The notes beneath the pieces are model-generated. The model did no database searches, was not told the DNA's origin, and saw nothing but the letters and a program-made list of their open reading frames with translations. From Bacilli bacterium (GTDB taxonomy: Bacteria > Bacillota_I > Bacilli_A > RFN20 > CAG-826), in assembly GCA_024408085.1 (NCBI GenBank), contig JAKSVH010000002.1:1-43612 (forward strand): a DNA stretch of 43,612 nucleotides, in the 5' to 3' direction. Each line of letters starts with the position of its first letter. The stretch's first letter is position 1. Shown here one piece after another: positions 18,332 through 25,880 of this stretch. Position numbers and translations under genes: made by a program.

Positions 18332-18400
18332 CAAAAAAATAATTTTTAAAATTAAAGAGGCCTCTCAATTGGGATTTATATAATATTTATTCTTGTGAGT

Positions 18401-20668
18401 TTAAGCGGCACTTTCTAATGTAAATGCAAAGTATCCATCTGGATATGACATAAATGCCCAAGCTTCAACATTCCTCCAATACCAATGGTCTTCAAAATAT
18501 TTTGCATAACCAAATATTTTTTGATTACCAATTGCTTGTCCGCTATTTGCATCAATAATTGTGCTTGTATATGTTGTTCCAGACCAGCAGCTGCCATCGC
18601 GTTGAGCGCCATAGTTAAACCAATAACCCGCACGGAAATAAGTTGCACCGCCAGGATTACCATTATCATTACAATATAAACCATATCCAGAGTCACTTAG
18701 AGATAACGTTGCGGTTGCAAGATCGCCACCCAAGAATCTATAGCCATCTTCAAAACTTTCTTCAGAATGTGCAACATATTGGTATGCTGAATATGTTTCG
18801 TGAGAAATAATATTTCTAGACTGCAAGTAGTCGATATAAACTGTGTCTTTAAGGTCTTCTACAAAAGATTTCATTAAATTTAATCTTGTTGCAACTTTAA
18901 GATGGTCTATGTAATTAAGAATATGATGTTTATCGTATGATGAATTTTCTTCTTTAACTTCACCACCTTCTCCATTACCAATAAGATTTTTTAAATACAA
19001 ATCAGCGTGATATGAAGGCTCATTTCCTTTATTTGTAAAATATGCATTGAAACCTGTTTTGATGAAATAAGAAGTTAAATTTGTTTTAATTGCAAAAGAA
19101 TATTCATCCGACAAGTCCATAACATTTTGGTGAACTTCTTTAATTTTGTCTTGAGCAATCAAAAAATGTTCTCTTAATTCTTCACTAGAAAGTTCTGCAT
19201 AAAGTAAGGCTTGAGAAGCTCTAGCAACATTTGTTTGTAAACGGAATAATAAATTAGCGCATATGTGGGTGACGCTTTCCTTAATTTCACTTCCAAAGTT
19301 GAACATTAGTCCTAAACGTTCAACATAAGATTGAAGAATAGCTTTTCCGCCATCAGCTCCGCTTAAACGATCACAATAATTAATAACTAAATCACGTAAA
19401 TTTTGCGCTTTTGATTTATTGTCTGGATTTGAATAATAAGCTTTTGCGATCATCTCAGAAATCATGCCTTGAACGAATTTAGACAAAATTTCTTTATCTA
19501 AGTCAGAAGGTACACCTGATTCTTTTGCGATTGCAGCATCTAAATCTTTATTAAATTCATCAGTAAAACCTTTTTCTACAATATTGCCATGGTCCTTTAA
19601 AAATTTAGATGAATTAGCAAAATCAGTTATATGAATAACAAGATTTATATCCGATTCGTCTAATTGAGCAAGTGGTGTGCAAGAATATTCGCCTTTCTCA
19701 TTTTTTTCAACATGCAACTTAACATCTAATGAGCCTGAAGAAATATAATTTTTATAAGCATCTCCAACTTCGTCAGCAAAAGATCTATTGAAATCATTAA
19801 TCTTAGAAACTGTATCTGAAACAAAACCAGTAATTTGGCTATTAAGTTCCTCAAGTAAATCTTTATCAATTTCTGCTTGAGTTCTGATTATTTCGTCAGC
19901 TAATTGCTCAGTATTACGATCAATTTTGTTTGATAAATCATCGATTTTTTGCTCTGTTTCGATTAATAAATGCAAAACATCAGCAATAGACGCTGAAGAG
20001 CCAAAAGAAGTGGCTAATGTTTGAAGAATTCCAATAATTCCAGACCAAACTGAAACTGGGTTATCTGTTAATCCACCAATTATAGAGGTCCCTAGATTTG
20101 AGATAATTTCAAAAAAGAAATTGACTTCCTCAGATTCCTCGTATTCAGAATTGATGTAGTTTTTTTCTTTAATAACATCTTCAGAAGAGTCGCTAAATAA
20201 TTCCTTTGTCATAAAATTATCAACTGCTACAAAATTTCCAAATGTAGTTGCATTTTTGTTAAGTAAGACACTATAAGAATTAACTTTGCTATCAGCCTCA
20301 AAAGTGAAATTGATATTAGAATTATTTTCAACCTTGAAATTTTCAATTTTTATAGAAGAACTGGATAGAGTTTCATAATCAAGATACTCTTTTTTTAGTT
20401 CATTCATTTTCTTTGTTGCGTCGGTTGTATTGAATAAGATTAAATCATCTGCTTTAACTGATTCTTTAACTCTACCTTTGCCTAGAGAAATTGAGTAACT
20501 ATATTTGTTACCTTCTAAATGTTTCAATAATCCTTTGTATTTAATAAATAACGGAAAATCTTCTCTACTATAATTCCATTTATCTTCTTTTGTTCCGCAA
20601 CCACCAAGCAAAGATGATGCAATAATAAGAGATAAACAGGTATTTATTCTTTTTGTATTTTTCATCAT
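18401..20668 (-). CDS. Large predicted lipoprotein with coiled-coil and Gly-rich hydrophobic segment
   Basis: This is a 755-residue protein with a lipoprotein signal: MMKNTKRINTCLSLIIASSLLGGC, in parts NTCLSLIIASSLLGGC, with lipid attachment expected at the Cys. I placed the start at the ATG at 20668 with GGGAG upstream, 9 codons inside the longest frame. After an N-terminal domain comes a Gly-rich hydrophobic stretch (SNLGTSIIGGLTDNPVSVWS, then GILQTLATSFG), then long helices with coiled-coil character (LIETEQKIDDLSNKIDRNTE, TQAEIDKDLLEELNSQI). The last ~130 residues are Trp/Tyr/Gly-rich and probably beta. I recognise no family. The helix-hydrophobic-helix plan resembles alpha-pore-forming toxins, which is inference only. 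Confidence 0.75.
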   Translation of the reverse strand: MMKNTKRINTCLSLIIASSLLGGCGTKEDKWNYSREDFPLFIKYKGLLKHLEGNKYSYSISLGKGRVKESVKADDLILFNTTDATKKMNELKKEYLDYETLSSSSIKIENFKVENNSNINFTFEADSKVNSYSVLLNKNATTFGNFVAVDNFMTKELFSDSSEDVIKEKNYINSEYEESEEVNFFFEIISNLGTSIIGGLTDNPVSVWSGIIGILQTLATSFGSSASIADVLHLLIETEQKIDDLSNKIDRNTEQLADEIIRTQAEIDKDLLEELNSQITGFVSDTVSKINDFNRSFADEVGDAYKNYISSGSLDVKLHVEKNEKGEYSCTPLAQLDESDINLVIHITDFANSSKFLKDHGNIVEKGFTDEFNKDLDAAIAKESGVPSDLDKEILSKFVQGMISEMIAKAYYSNPDNKSKAQNLRDLVINYCDRLSGADGGKAILQSYVERLGLMFNFGSEIKESVTHICANLLFRLQTNVARASQALLYAELSSEELREHFLIAQDKIKEVHQNVMDLSDEYSFAIKTNLTSYFIKTGFNAYFTNKGNEPSYHADLYLKNLIGNGEGGEVKEENSSYDKHHILNYIDHLKVATRLNLMKSFVEDLKDTVYIDYLQSRNIISHETYSAYQYVAHSEESFEDGYRFLGGDLATATLSLSDSGYGLYCNDNGNPGGATYFRAGYWFNYGAQRDGSCWSGTTYTSTIIDANSGQAIGNQKIFGYAKYFEDHWYWRNVEAWAFMSYPDGYFAFTLESAA

Positions 20669-20690
20669 AAAGTCTCCCTTGCAAAATTTC

Positions 20691-20716
20691 TTCAATATTA
20701 TAATTCAATATTATAT
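20691..20716. repeat. Two tandem 13-bp units upstream of the large lipoprotein gene
   Basis: The unit TTCAATATTATAA (plus strand) occurs twice in tandem, the second copy ending in T. On the minus strand each unit offers a TATAAT, so this is where the -10 of the lipoprotein gene is likely. The start codon is 23 nt away. Confidence 0.45.
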
Positions 20717-20807
20717 TTTTTTAAAATATCTTTTGGTTTTTTTCTTCTTTATATATTAGATAGCTTCGTTTAAATCTTCTCTTACGAATTAACACAATGG
20801 CACTTTT

Positions 20808-20836
20808 AAAAAAGAGACCTCATTAATGAGGTCTCT
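20808..20836 (-). terminator. Terminator of the GGGtGRT operon
   Basis: A 24-bp perfect palindrome (AGAGACCTCAT joined to ATGAGGTCTCT) at 20813-20836 is followed on the minus strand by a T-run (complement of the A-run at 20808-20813). It lies 23 nt after the GGGtGRT stop. Confidence 0.85.
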
Positions 20837-20858
20837 ATAAAGTTATGTAGTAGAGCAA

Positions 20859-21863
20859 TTATTTAGCCATTGCTTGAGCAACTGAAACAGCGACTGCGAC
20901 TGTTGCACCAACCATTGGGTTGTTACCCATACCGATAAGTCCCATCATTTCAACGTGAGCTGGAACTGATGAAGAACCTGCGAATTGAGCATCAGAGTGC
21001 ATTCTTCCCATTGTATCTGTCATACCATAGGATGCTGGACCTGCTGCCATGTTATCTGGGTGAAGTGTACGACCAGTTCCACCACCGGATGCAACTGAGA
21101 AGTATTTCTTACCTTGTTCAATACATTCTTTCTTGTATGTACCTGCAACTGGGTGTTGGAAACGAGTTGGGTTTGTGGAGTTTCCAGTAATGGAAACATC
21201 AACGCCCTCTAAGTGCATGATTGCAACGCCTTCACGGACATCATCCGCACCATAGCAACGAACTGCCAATCTGTCTGGATTGTTACCATATTTGGTTTCT
21301 TTGACAATTTCAACTTTGCCAGTAAAGTAATCAAATTTGGTTTCAACATGAGTAAATCCATTGATTCTGGAAATGATCTTTGCAGCATCTTTCCCAAGAC
21401 CATTTAAGATAACTCTTAATGGTTCTTTTCTAACTTTGTTAGCTTTCTTTGCAATACCAATAGCACCTTCAGCAGCTGCGAATGATTCGTGACCTGCTAA
21501 GAATGCAAAGCATTTTGTTTCTTCAGAAAGTAACATTGCGCCTAAGTTACCGTGGCCTAAACCGACTTTACGATCATCAGCGACAGAACCTGGGATACAG
21601 AATGATTGTAAACCAACGCCAATCCATTTGGATGCTTCTGCAGCATTCTTTGCGTTGTTTTTAATTGCGAGTGCTGCGCCAACTGTGTATGCCCAGCATG
21701 CGTTTTCGAAACAGATGGTTTGGATGTCTTTTACCATTTGGTAAACATCTAAGCCTTTATCTTTACAAATCTTTTCAGCTTCCTCTAATGAAGCAATGCC
21801 ATTATCGTTTAAGCATTTGTTGATTTGTACGATTCTTCTTTCATAACCTTCAAATAAAGCCAT
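20859..21863 (-). CDS. GGGtGRT-family protein
   Basis: This 334-residue protein belongs to the uncharacterised family named after its motif; GGGTGRT is at residues 260-266, followed by LHPDNMAAGPASYGM and GRMHSDAQFAGSSSVPAHVE. Other conserved parts are WIGVGLQSFCIPGSVADDR and FLAGHESFAAAEGAIGIAKK. It has several Cys (CFENACWAY, SFCIPG) that could ligate a metal or cluster. It is cytosolic by sequence: no signal or membrane segments. It starts 12 nt after the NifU/IscU-like scaffold gene, the pairing typical for this family. The function of the pair is not established; an Fe-S or other cofactor role is inferred from the partner. Confidence 0.9.
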   Translation of the reverse strand: MALFEGYERRIVQINKCLNDNGIASLEEAEKICKDKGLDVYQMVKDIQTICFENACWAYTVGAALAIKNNAKNAAEASKWIGVGLQSFCIPGSVADDRKVGLGHGNLGAMLLSEETKCFAFLAGHESFAAAEGAIGIAKKANKVRKEPLRVILNGLGKDAAKIISRINGFTHVETKFDYFTGKVEIVKETKYGNNPDRLAVRCYGADDVREGVAIMHLEGVDVSITGNSTNPTRFQHPVAGTYKKECIEQGKKYFSVASGGGTGRTLHPDNMAAGPASYGMTDTMGRMHSDAQFAGSSSVPAHVEMMGLIGMGNNPMVGATVAVAVSVAQAMAK

Positions 21864-21875
21864 TTTCCGAACCTC

Positions 21876-22568
21876 CTATTCCTTACGTGGGTCAATAAAT
21901 TTGACACCATCGTTGTAGCGGCCATATTGGCCTTTTGCCTTTTCAAGAGCAACTTCTGGTGAATCACCCTTCTTTAAGAAGTCAGTGAATTTACCAAGTG
22001 ATAAGTATTGATAACCAATGATTTCGTTATCTGCGTCTAAAGCCATTGATGTGATGTAACCTTCAGTTAATTCGAGGTAACGTGGTCCTTTTTCTTTAGT
22101 TGCAAAGATTGTTCCAACTTGTGAACGTAATCCTTTACCTAAGTCTTCAAGACCTGCACCAACTGCTAAACCGTCTTCTGAGAATGCTGATTGAGTTCTA
22201 CCATAAACGATTTGCAAGAATAATTCTCTCATTGCTGTGTTGATAGCATCACAGACTAAGTCTGTATTAACTGCTTCAAGAAGTGTTTTACCAACAAGGG
22301 CTTCGCCAGCCATTGCTGCTGAGTGAGTCATTCCTGAACATCCTACTGTTTCAATCAAGGCTTCTTCAATAATTCCGTTTTTAACGTTTAATGAAAGCTT
22401 ACAAGCGCCTTGTTGTGGAGCACACCATCCGATACCGTGAGTGAAACCGCTGATATCTTTGATTTCTCTGGAGTAAACCCATTTTCCTTCCTCAGGAATT
22501 GGAGCACAACCATGAGAAGCACCACAATTGACTTTGCACATATTTTGTACGTCTTTTGTATATTGCAT
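21876..22568 (-). CDS. NifU/IscU-like iron-sulfur cluster scaffold protein
   Basis: The 230-residue protein has an IscU/NifU-N type core: VKNGIIEEALIETVGCSGM and THSAAMAGEALVGKTLLEA match the family pattern GCxxxxAS, with the Gly-Cys as cluster ligand. It also has an N-terminal Cys cluster (MCKVNCGASHGCAP) and a further Cys in GIGWCAPQQGACKLSL. This is longer than IscU (about 130), with an added C-terminal part (YRYNDGVKF-like). It is 12 nt ahead of the GGGtGRT gene and both are probably one operon under a promoter with a palindrome. Partner proteins such as a cysteine desulfurase are not in the window. Confidence 0.85.
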   Translation of the reverse strand: MQYTKDVQNMCKVNCGASHGCAPIPEEGKWVYSREIKDISGFTHGIGWCAPQQGACKLSLNVKNGIIEEALIETVGCSGMTHSAAMAGEALVGKTLLEAVNTDLVCDAINTAMRELFLQIVYGRTQSAFSEDGLAVGAGLEDLGKGLRSQVGTIFATKEKGPRYLELTEGYITSMALDADNEIIGYQYLSLGKFTDFLKKGDSPEVALEKAKGQYGRYNDGVKFIDPRKE

Positions 22569-22594
22569 TCAATATCTCCTCCTAAAATGTGAGC

Positions 22595-22616
22595 ATTATA
22601 AATATACTTTGTATAT
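22595..22616 (-). promoter_or_regulatory. Promoter with an overlapping palindrome before the scaffold gene
   Basis: Minus strand: TATAAT (complement of 22595-22600), directly preceded by the palindrome ATATACAAAGTATAT (complement of 22602-22616). An AGGAGGAGAT ribosome site follows before the ATG at 22568. A -35 is not evident, so a regulator binding the palindrome is possible. Confidence 0.45.
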
Positions 22617-22633
22617 GAGTGTTTGTAAAGAAA

Positions 22634-22650
22634 AATCGGCATTACCGATT
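22634..22650 (-). terminator. Terminator after the 58-residue ORF
   Basis: Minus strand hairpin with stem AATCGG/CCGATT and a 5-nt loop, followed by TTTCTTT. It lies 3 nt after the small ORF stop and separates it from the scaffold gene. Confidence 0.8.
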
Positions 22651-22652
22651 GA

Positions 22653-22829
22653 CTATTTTATAAATGTCAATTTGGTTCTGCCGCTTATTTCTGTTTGTTT
22701 ATATAATTTCCAACCGTCTTTTTCGTGTTCTTTTATTATTTCAATGACTTTGTCATTATCCACTAAAACTGTTTTGGAAATTGCATCTTTTGTCATAATT
22801 GATGCAATCTGCTCATCAGTTAATTTCAT
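22653..22829 (-). CDS. Small ORF of 58 residues coupled to the upstream lipoprotein gene
   Basis: The frame encodes MKLTDEQIASIMTKD, ISKTVLVDNDKVIEII and GWKLYKQTEISGRTKLTFIK, then TAG. A GAGAGG ribosome site lies 6 nt before the ATG, inside the end of the lipoprotein gene, and only 1 nt separates its ATG from the lipoprotein stop, so translation is probably coupled. A terminator follows directly. It has a helix followed by a beta-like GWxL...LTF end, slightly like DUF4177-type proteins, but I do not recognise it. It is too short to show in a 60-residue ORF list. Confidence 0.75.
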   Translation of the reverse strand: MKLTDEQIASIMTKDAISKTVLVDNDKVIEIIKEHEKDGWKLYKQTEISGRTKLTFIK

Positions 22830-22830
22830 A

Positions 22831-23763
22831 TTAACCTCTCCAGGTTATTGTCAGCTTGCTGACTAAAACTCTTCCGTTAGAACTTGAAATTGAGAAACTT
22901 GTTGTTCCATCATCATAGTTCTTTGGGAAGGTTTGCTTTGTTGGAACTTGGCCGTCTTGTAATAAAGTGTGTGGTTCTGAATCAATATAAAATTTTGCAT
23001 CTCTATCAACTGAATATTCACCGTTTGTGTAATTTATAACTTCACACTCAACTTTATAAATTTTAACTGTTGAATGCCAAACAAAAGTTCCTTCTACTTT
23101 TTGTGAGCCAAGTTGTAGATAATATTTAGAATCATCCGTTCTTTTTCTAGAACAAATATAACCACTTAAATCAATACTATCTAATAGATATAAATACTCT
23201 AATTGCCCATCAAAGTAATTTTTTAATGACAATTTATTTTCGTCTGAATCTGTAAAACCTGTTGCATTTTTAAAATTAGCAAAATCAGTATCGTTATTAA
23301 AATCAAATGTATGAGTGTATTCTTCTAAATCCTCTTGGTTTTCTTTTACAACAATACTAACTTTAGCTGTTTTACCTTCATAAGAAATAATAATTTCTTT
23401 ATCAGTTGTTTTTAATGGTTTATTGTAATATGAATAGTCCGCAACTTCTTCCTTACTTTTATCTGTATAAGAAACCGTTACTACCATACCTGTTGGATCA
23501 AAAATTTCTCCAACAACATATGAAGTTTTTGATGGAAGTTGAGTAATTGTTATTTTGTAAACCTCGCGTTCTTCTTCAAACTCTTCTCCACAAACATCAC
23601 AAACTCCATCTTCATCTTCATCAATGCAATTTGTAAGTTTTTTGCTGCATACATCACAACAGTGATCATTGTCATTGTCTACGCAAGTGTGACCAGGATC
23701 TTTTTCATCACCGCAACTGGCCAATAATAGTGGAAGTAATAAAATTAAAAATGATTTTTTCAT
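22831..23763 (-). CDS. Predicted lipoprotein with Cys/Asp repeats and an Ig-like domain
   Basis: The 310-residue protein has a lipobox leader, MKKSFLILLLPLLLASCG. Just after it are two copies of an unusual motif: TCVDNDNDHCCDVC and NCIDEDEDGVCDVCG, i.e. Cys-x-Asp-x-Asp-x-Asp ... Cys-Asp-x-Cys, which could bind Ca or another metal. Next is a Big_3-type Ig-like domain (about residues 70-135, with TITQLPSKTSYVVGE and TDKEIIISYEGKTAKVSIVV in pieces), then a C-terminal beta-rich part. No Shine-Dalgarno precedes the ATG; TATACT lies 6 nt upstream. It is an extracytoplasmic surface protein of unknown function, divergent from the DJ-1 gene. Confidence 0.8.
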   Translation of the reverse strand: MKKSFLILLLPLLLASCGDEKDPGHTCVDNDNDHCCDVCSKKLTNCIDEDEDGVCDVCGEEFEEEREVYKITITQLPSKTSYVVGEIFDPTGMVVTVSYTDKSKEEVADYSYYNKPLKTTDKEIIISYEGKTAKVSIVVKENQEDLEEYTHTFDFNNDTDFANFKNATGFTDSDENKLSLKNYFDGQLEYLYLLDSIDLSGYICSRKRTDDSKYYLQLGSQKVEGTFVWHSTVKIYKVECEVINYTNGEYSVDRDAKFYIDSEPHTLLQDGQVPTKQTFPKNYDDGTTSFSISSSNGRVLVSKLTITWRG

Positions 23764-23769
23764 GCTTAG

Positions 23770-23779
23770 AGTATATCAT
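23770..23779. promoter_or_regulatory. Overlapping divergent -10 boxes (lipoprotein and DJ-1 genes)
   Basis: On the minus strand TATACT (complement of 23770-23775) is 6 nt before the lipoprotein ATG, a leaderless arrangement. On the plus strand TATCAT (23774-23779) is 19 nt before the DJ-1 gene ATG, giving a leader of only about a dozen nt with GAGG in it. The two -10 boxes overlap by 2 nt. Confidence 0.45.
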
Positions 23780-23798
23780 AGTTAGCGAGGTAAAAACT

Positions 23799-24353
23799 AT
23801 GAAAGGTTTAATGATTTTAGCAGATGGCTTCGAAGACACAGAAGCTTTAACAACCAGAGATGTTCTCACTAGAGCTGGAATTGAGGTTACAACTTGTTCA
23901 ATTACGGATAGACTTGAAGTTGAATCAAGTTTTGGGGTTCATGTGCTCGCTGATGCACTATTAAAATTGATATTTGATTGCGAACCTTTTGACTTCATAA
24001 TTTTACCTGGTGGCGGACGCGGAACTCGCAATCTTTCTGAGTGCCAATTTTTAAAACAATATCTCGATTACTTCATGAGCAAAAATAAGCTCGTTTGTGC
24101 TATCTGTGCAGCACCTTCAATTTTAGGAAAATACGGATACCTCGAAAATAGAAAATATACGTGTTTTGCTGGGTTTAATGCGGGAATTCGTGGTAATTTT
24201 ACAGGAAATGAAGTTGAGAAAGACGGCAACATTATCACTGCAAGATCGATGCATTATTCCATACCTTTTGCTCTTGAAATTATTAGTTCATTATTAGGTG
24301 AAAGTGTAAAAGAAAAAGTCCTCGTTGGACTTAATGGTTTAGTAGCCAAATAA
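23799..24353 (+). CDS. DJ-1/PfpI family protein
   Basis: This 184-residue protein is a DJ-1/ThiJ/PfpI type with the conserved Cys at the nucleophile elbow (AICAAPSIL, Cys about residue 106) and the early Glu in GFEDTEALT. The family includes glyoxalases, chaperones and deglycases of debated activity, and the close bacterial group is YajL-like. I used the ATG at 23799 with GAGG upstream, since the earlier 23 codons of the open frame lack family similarity. It ends exactly at the stop of the convergent RimK-like gene. A redox or stress role is likely but unproven. Confidence 0.88.
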   Translation: MKGLMILADGFEDTEALTTRDVLTRAGIEVTTCSITDRLEVESSFGVHVLADALLKLIFDCEPFDFIILPGGGRGTRNLSECQFLKQYLDYFMSKNKLVCAICAAPSILGKYGYLENRKYTCFAGFNAGIRGNFTGNEVEKDGNIITARSMHYSIPFALEIISSLLGESVKEKVLVGLNGLVAK

Positions 24354-25226
24354 TTAATAATTTTTCTTAATTAAATAATCGACATAACAACCTGCAACAT
24401 TAATGCCGGTTGTTTTTTCTATTCCCTCATAAAACGCATTGGAATTAACCTCAGATAAAATTGGTTCTCCATTTGGTCCTTCAAGAATATCTGCGCCGCA
24501 ATAATCCAGCCCTAGAATTTCAGACGCCTTAATAGCCATATCTAAATAACTTTGTGGAAGCTTTACAACAGACGCTGTACCTCCTGTAGCAAGATTAGAA
24601 AGATAAGAATGCTCATTTTCACGTTTCATGTAGGCAACAACTTTATGATTAATAACAATAATTCTATAATCTTTTCCTTTAGAAGATTTGATAAATTCTT
24701 GGAAAATGTGTGGGATGTGGATTAATTTGTTTTCAAGTTCCAAAAGTTGATCAATATTTTCAACAAAATAAACTTGCTTGCCAAGTGAACCATAATTTTC
24801 TTTAACAATCATCGGAAAACCAATCTTCTCAACCACCTTTTTGAGGTAATCTCTATTCCCATTATCTGTATAGCATAAGGTTGATGATATTGTCATTGGC
24901 ATTTTTATTCCGTTGTTAGCCAAACAAATATGTGTGAGCATTTTGTCATCACACTTGCAAATTGCCTCAATTGAATTGAATAATTTATAACCGTTTTTTT
25001 CTAAAAGTCCAGCGACATACCTATCCTTATCAAGGTAGATTACAAAGTCACATTTCGGAACGGAAATCTCCACGTTTTCGCCGGAAATCCACGCAAAAAC
25101 CTCGGTATTTTTGATTATTTCGACTTCAATATTACGCTTTGAAAATTCATCAGTAAGGCGACTGACTTGATGCTTAATTCCTTCAGCTAATCCATAGCCA
25201 TTAATTACTATTAGAACTTTCTTCAT
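24354..25226 (-). CDS. RimK-like ATP-grasp ligase
   Basis: This 290-residue protein has the ATP-grasp fold: the P-loop-like VEKIGFPMIVKENYGSLGKQV, the ATP-gripping segment IFQEFIKSSKGKDYRIIVI and the metal site ILSEVNSNAFYEGIEKTTG with the Glu/Asn pair. These match the RimK group, which adds amino acids (Glu and others) to proteins or peptides; the amino acid and acceptor are unknown. It overlaps the upstream membrane protein gene by 26 nt, so the two are probably linked. Its stop abuts the DJ-1 stop. Substrates could be a peptide or a cell-surface polymer, but nothing nearby shows which. Confidence 0.83.
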   Translation of the reverse strand: MKKVLIVINGYGLAEGIKHQVSRLTDEFSKRNIEVEIIKNTEVFAWISGENVEISVPKCDFVIYLDKDRYVAGLLEKNGYKLFNSIEAICKCDDKMLTHICLANNGIKMPMTISSTLCYTDNGNRDYLKKVVEKIGFPMIVKENYGSLGKQVYFVENIDQLLELENKLIHIPHIFQEFIKSSKGKDYRIIVINHKVVAYMKRENEHSYLSNLATGGTASVVKLPQSYLDMAIKASEILGLDYCGADILEGPNGEPILSEVNSNAFYEGIEKTTGINVAGCYVDYLIKKNY

Positions 25227-25758
25227 AACTCAATGATCCAATAACATTATCCAATATTCTTTTCACTGCAGAAATAATGAACACAACACCAAAATAAATG
25301 AGGTGTAATCTAATACCTTCAAATTCGTCAATAATTAAGAGAATTGCAATTATGATTTCTCCGATTGAAATTAAAAGCTCGATGAATTCAAGCCATTTGT
25401 GGTTTTTAATTTCTGGAAGAGTGTCTGCAATTTCGAACGATGATCTGCAGATATCAAAACATCCCCACATAACACAAACCTTATCTAATGAGATAGATGT
25501 CTTAAAAATTGTTATTAAACCTATGCAAATTCCGATAAGGGAAAAGAATAAATATAAATACTTTCTACTATTCTTTAACCCACCCTGTAGAACAAAAATA
25601 AGTAAATGTGGAATAGAGCTGAGTAAAATTAAAGCACCTAAAATTAAATTATTTTTTTCGCGGCTCTCATTAGCAAATACTAAAACAAAAATCCCAATTG
25701 CAAGATACAAAAGGACGAGACATAAATATAGAATATTTAATTTTTTGGATTTTTTCAT
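25201..25758 (-). CDS. Predicted integral membrane protein (about six segments)
   Basis: The 185-residue protein has around six hydrophobic stretches (LYLCLVLLYLAIGIFVLVFA, ILGALILLSSIPHLLIFVL, LFFSLIGICIGLITIF, and two near the C-terminus) with short charged loops. It resembles small DUF308-like membrane proteins, but I cannot assign it. It starts after a short leader: TATAAT lies 18 nt before the ATG and AAGG 11 nt before. Its last 26 nt overlap the RimK-like ligase, which points to co-translation. It may anchor or work with that ligase, which is inference. Confidence 0.65.
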   Translation of the reverse strand: MKKSKKLNILYLCLVLLYLAIGIFVLVFANESREKNNLILGALILLSSIPHLLIFVLQGGLKNSRKYLYLFFSLIGICIGLITIFKTSISLDKVCVMWGCFDICRSSFEIADTLPEIKNHKWLEFIELLISIGEIIIAILLIIDEFEGIRLHLIYFGVVFIISAVKRILDNVIGSLSYEESSNSN

Positions 25759-25831
25759 ATTTTGACGCCTTGATATATTATAGGCATATTGAAATTATAA
25801 ATAAAGGAAATAAAAATAAAAATTTTTAATG

Positions 25832-25859
25832 TTGATTATCTAAAATAAGTTACTAAAAT
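25832..25859 (+). promoter_or_regulatory. Promoter of the ABC exporter operon
   Basis: TTGATT (25832-25837), 16-nt spacer, TAAAAT (25854-25859). The ATG of the first ABC gene is at 25881; the ribosome site between them is weak. Confidence 0.5.
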
Positions 25860-25880
25860 TAAAGAGCGCTAGTAAAAATT

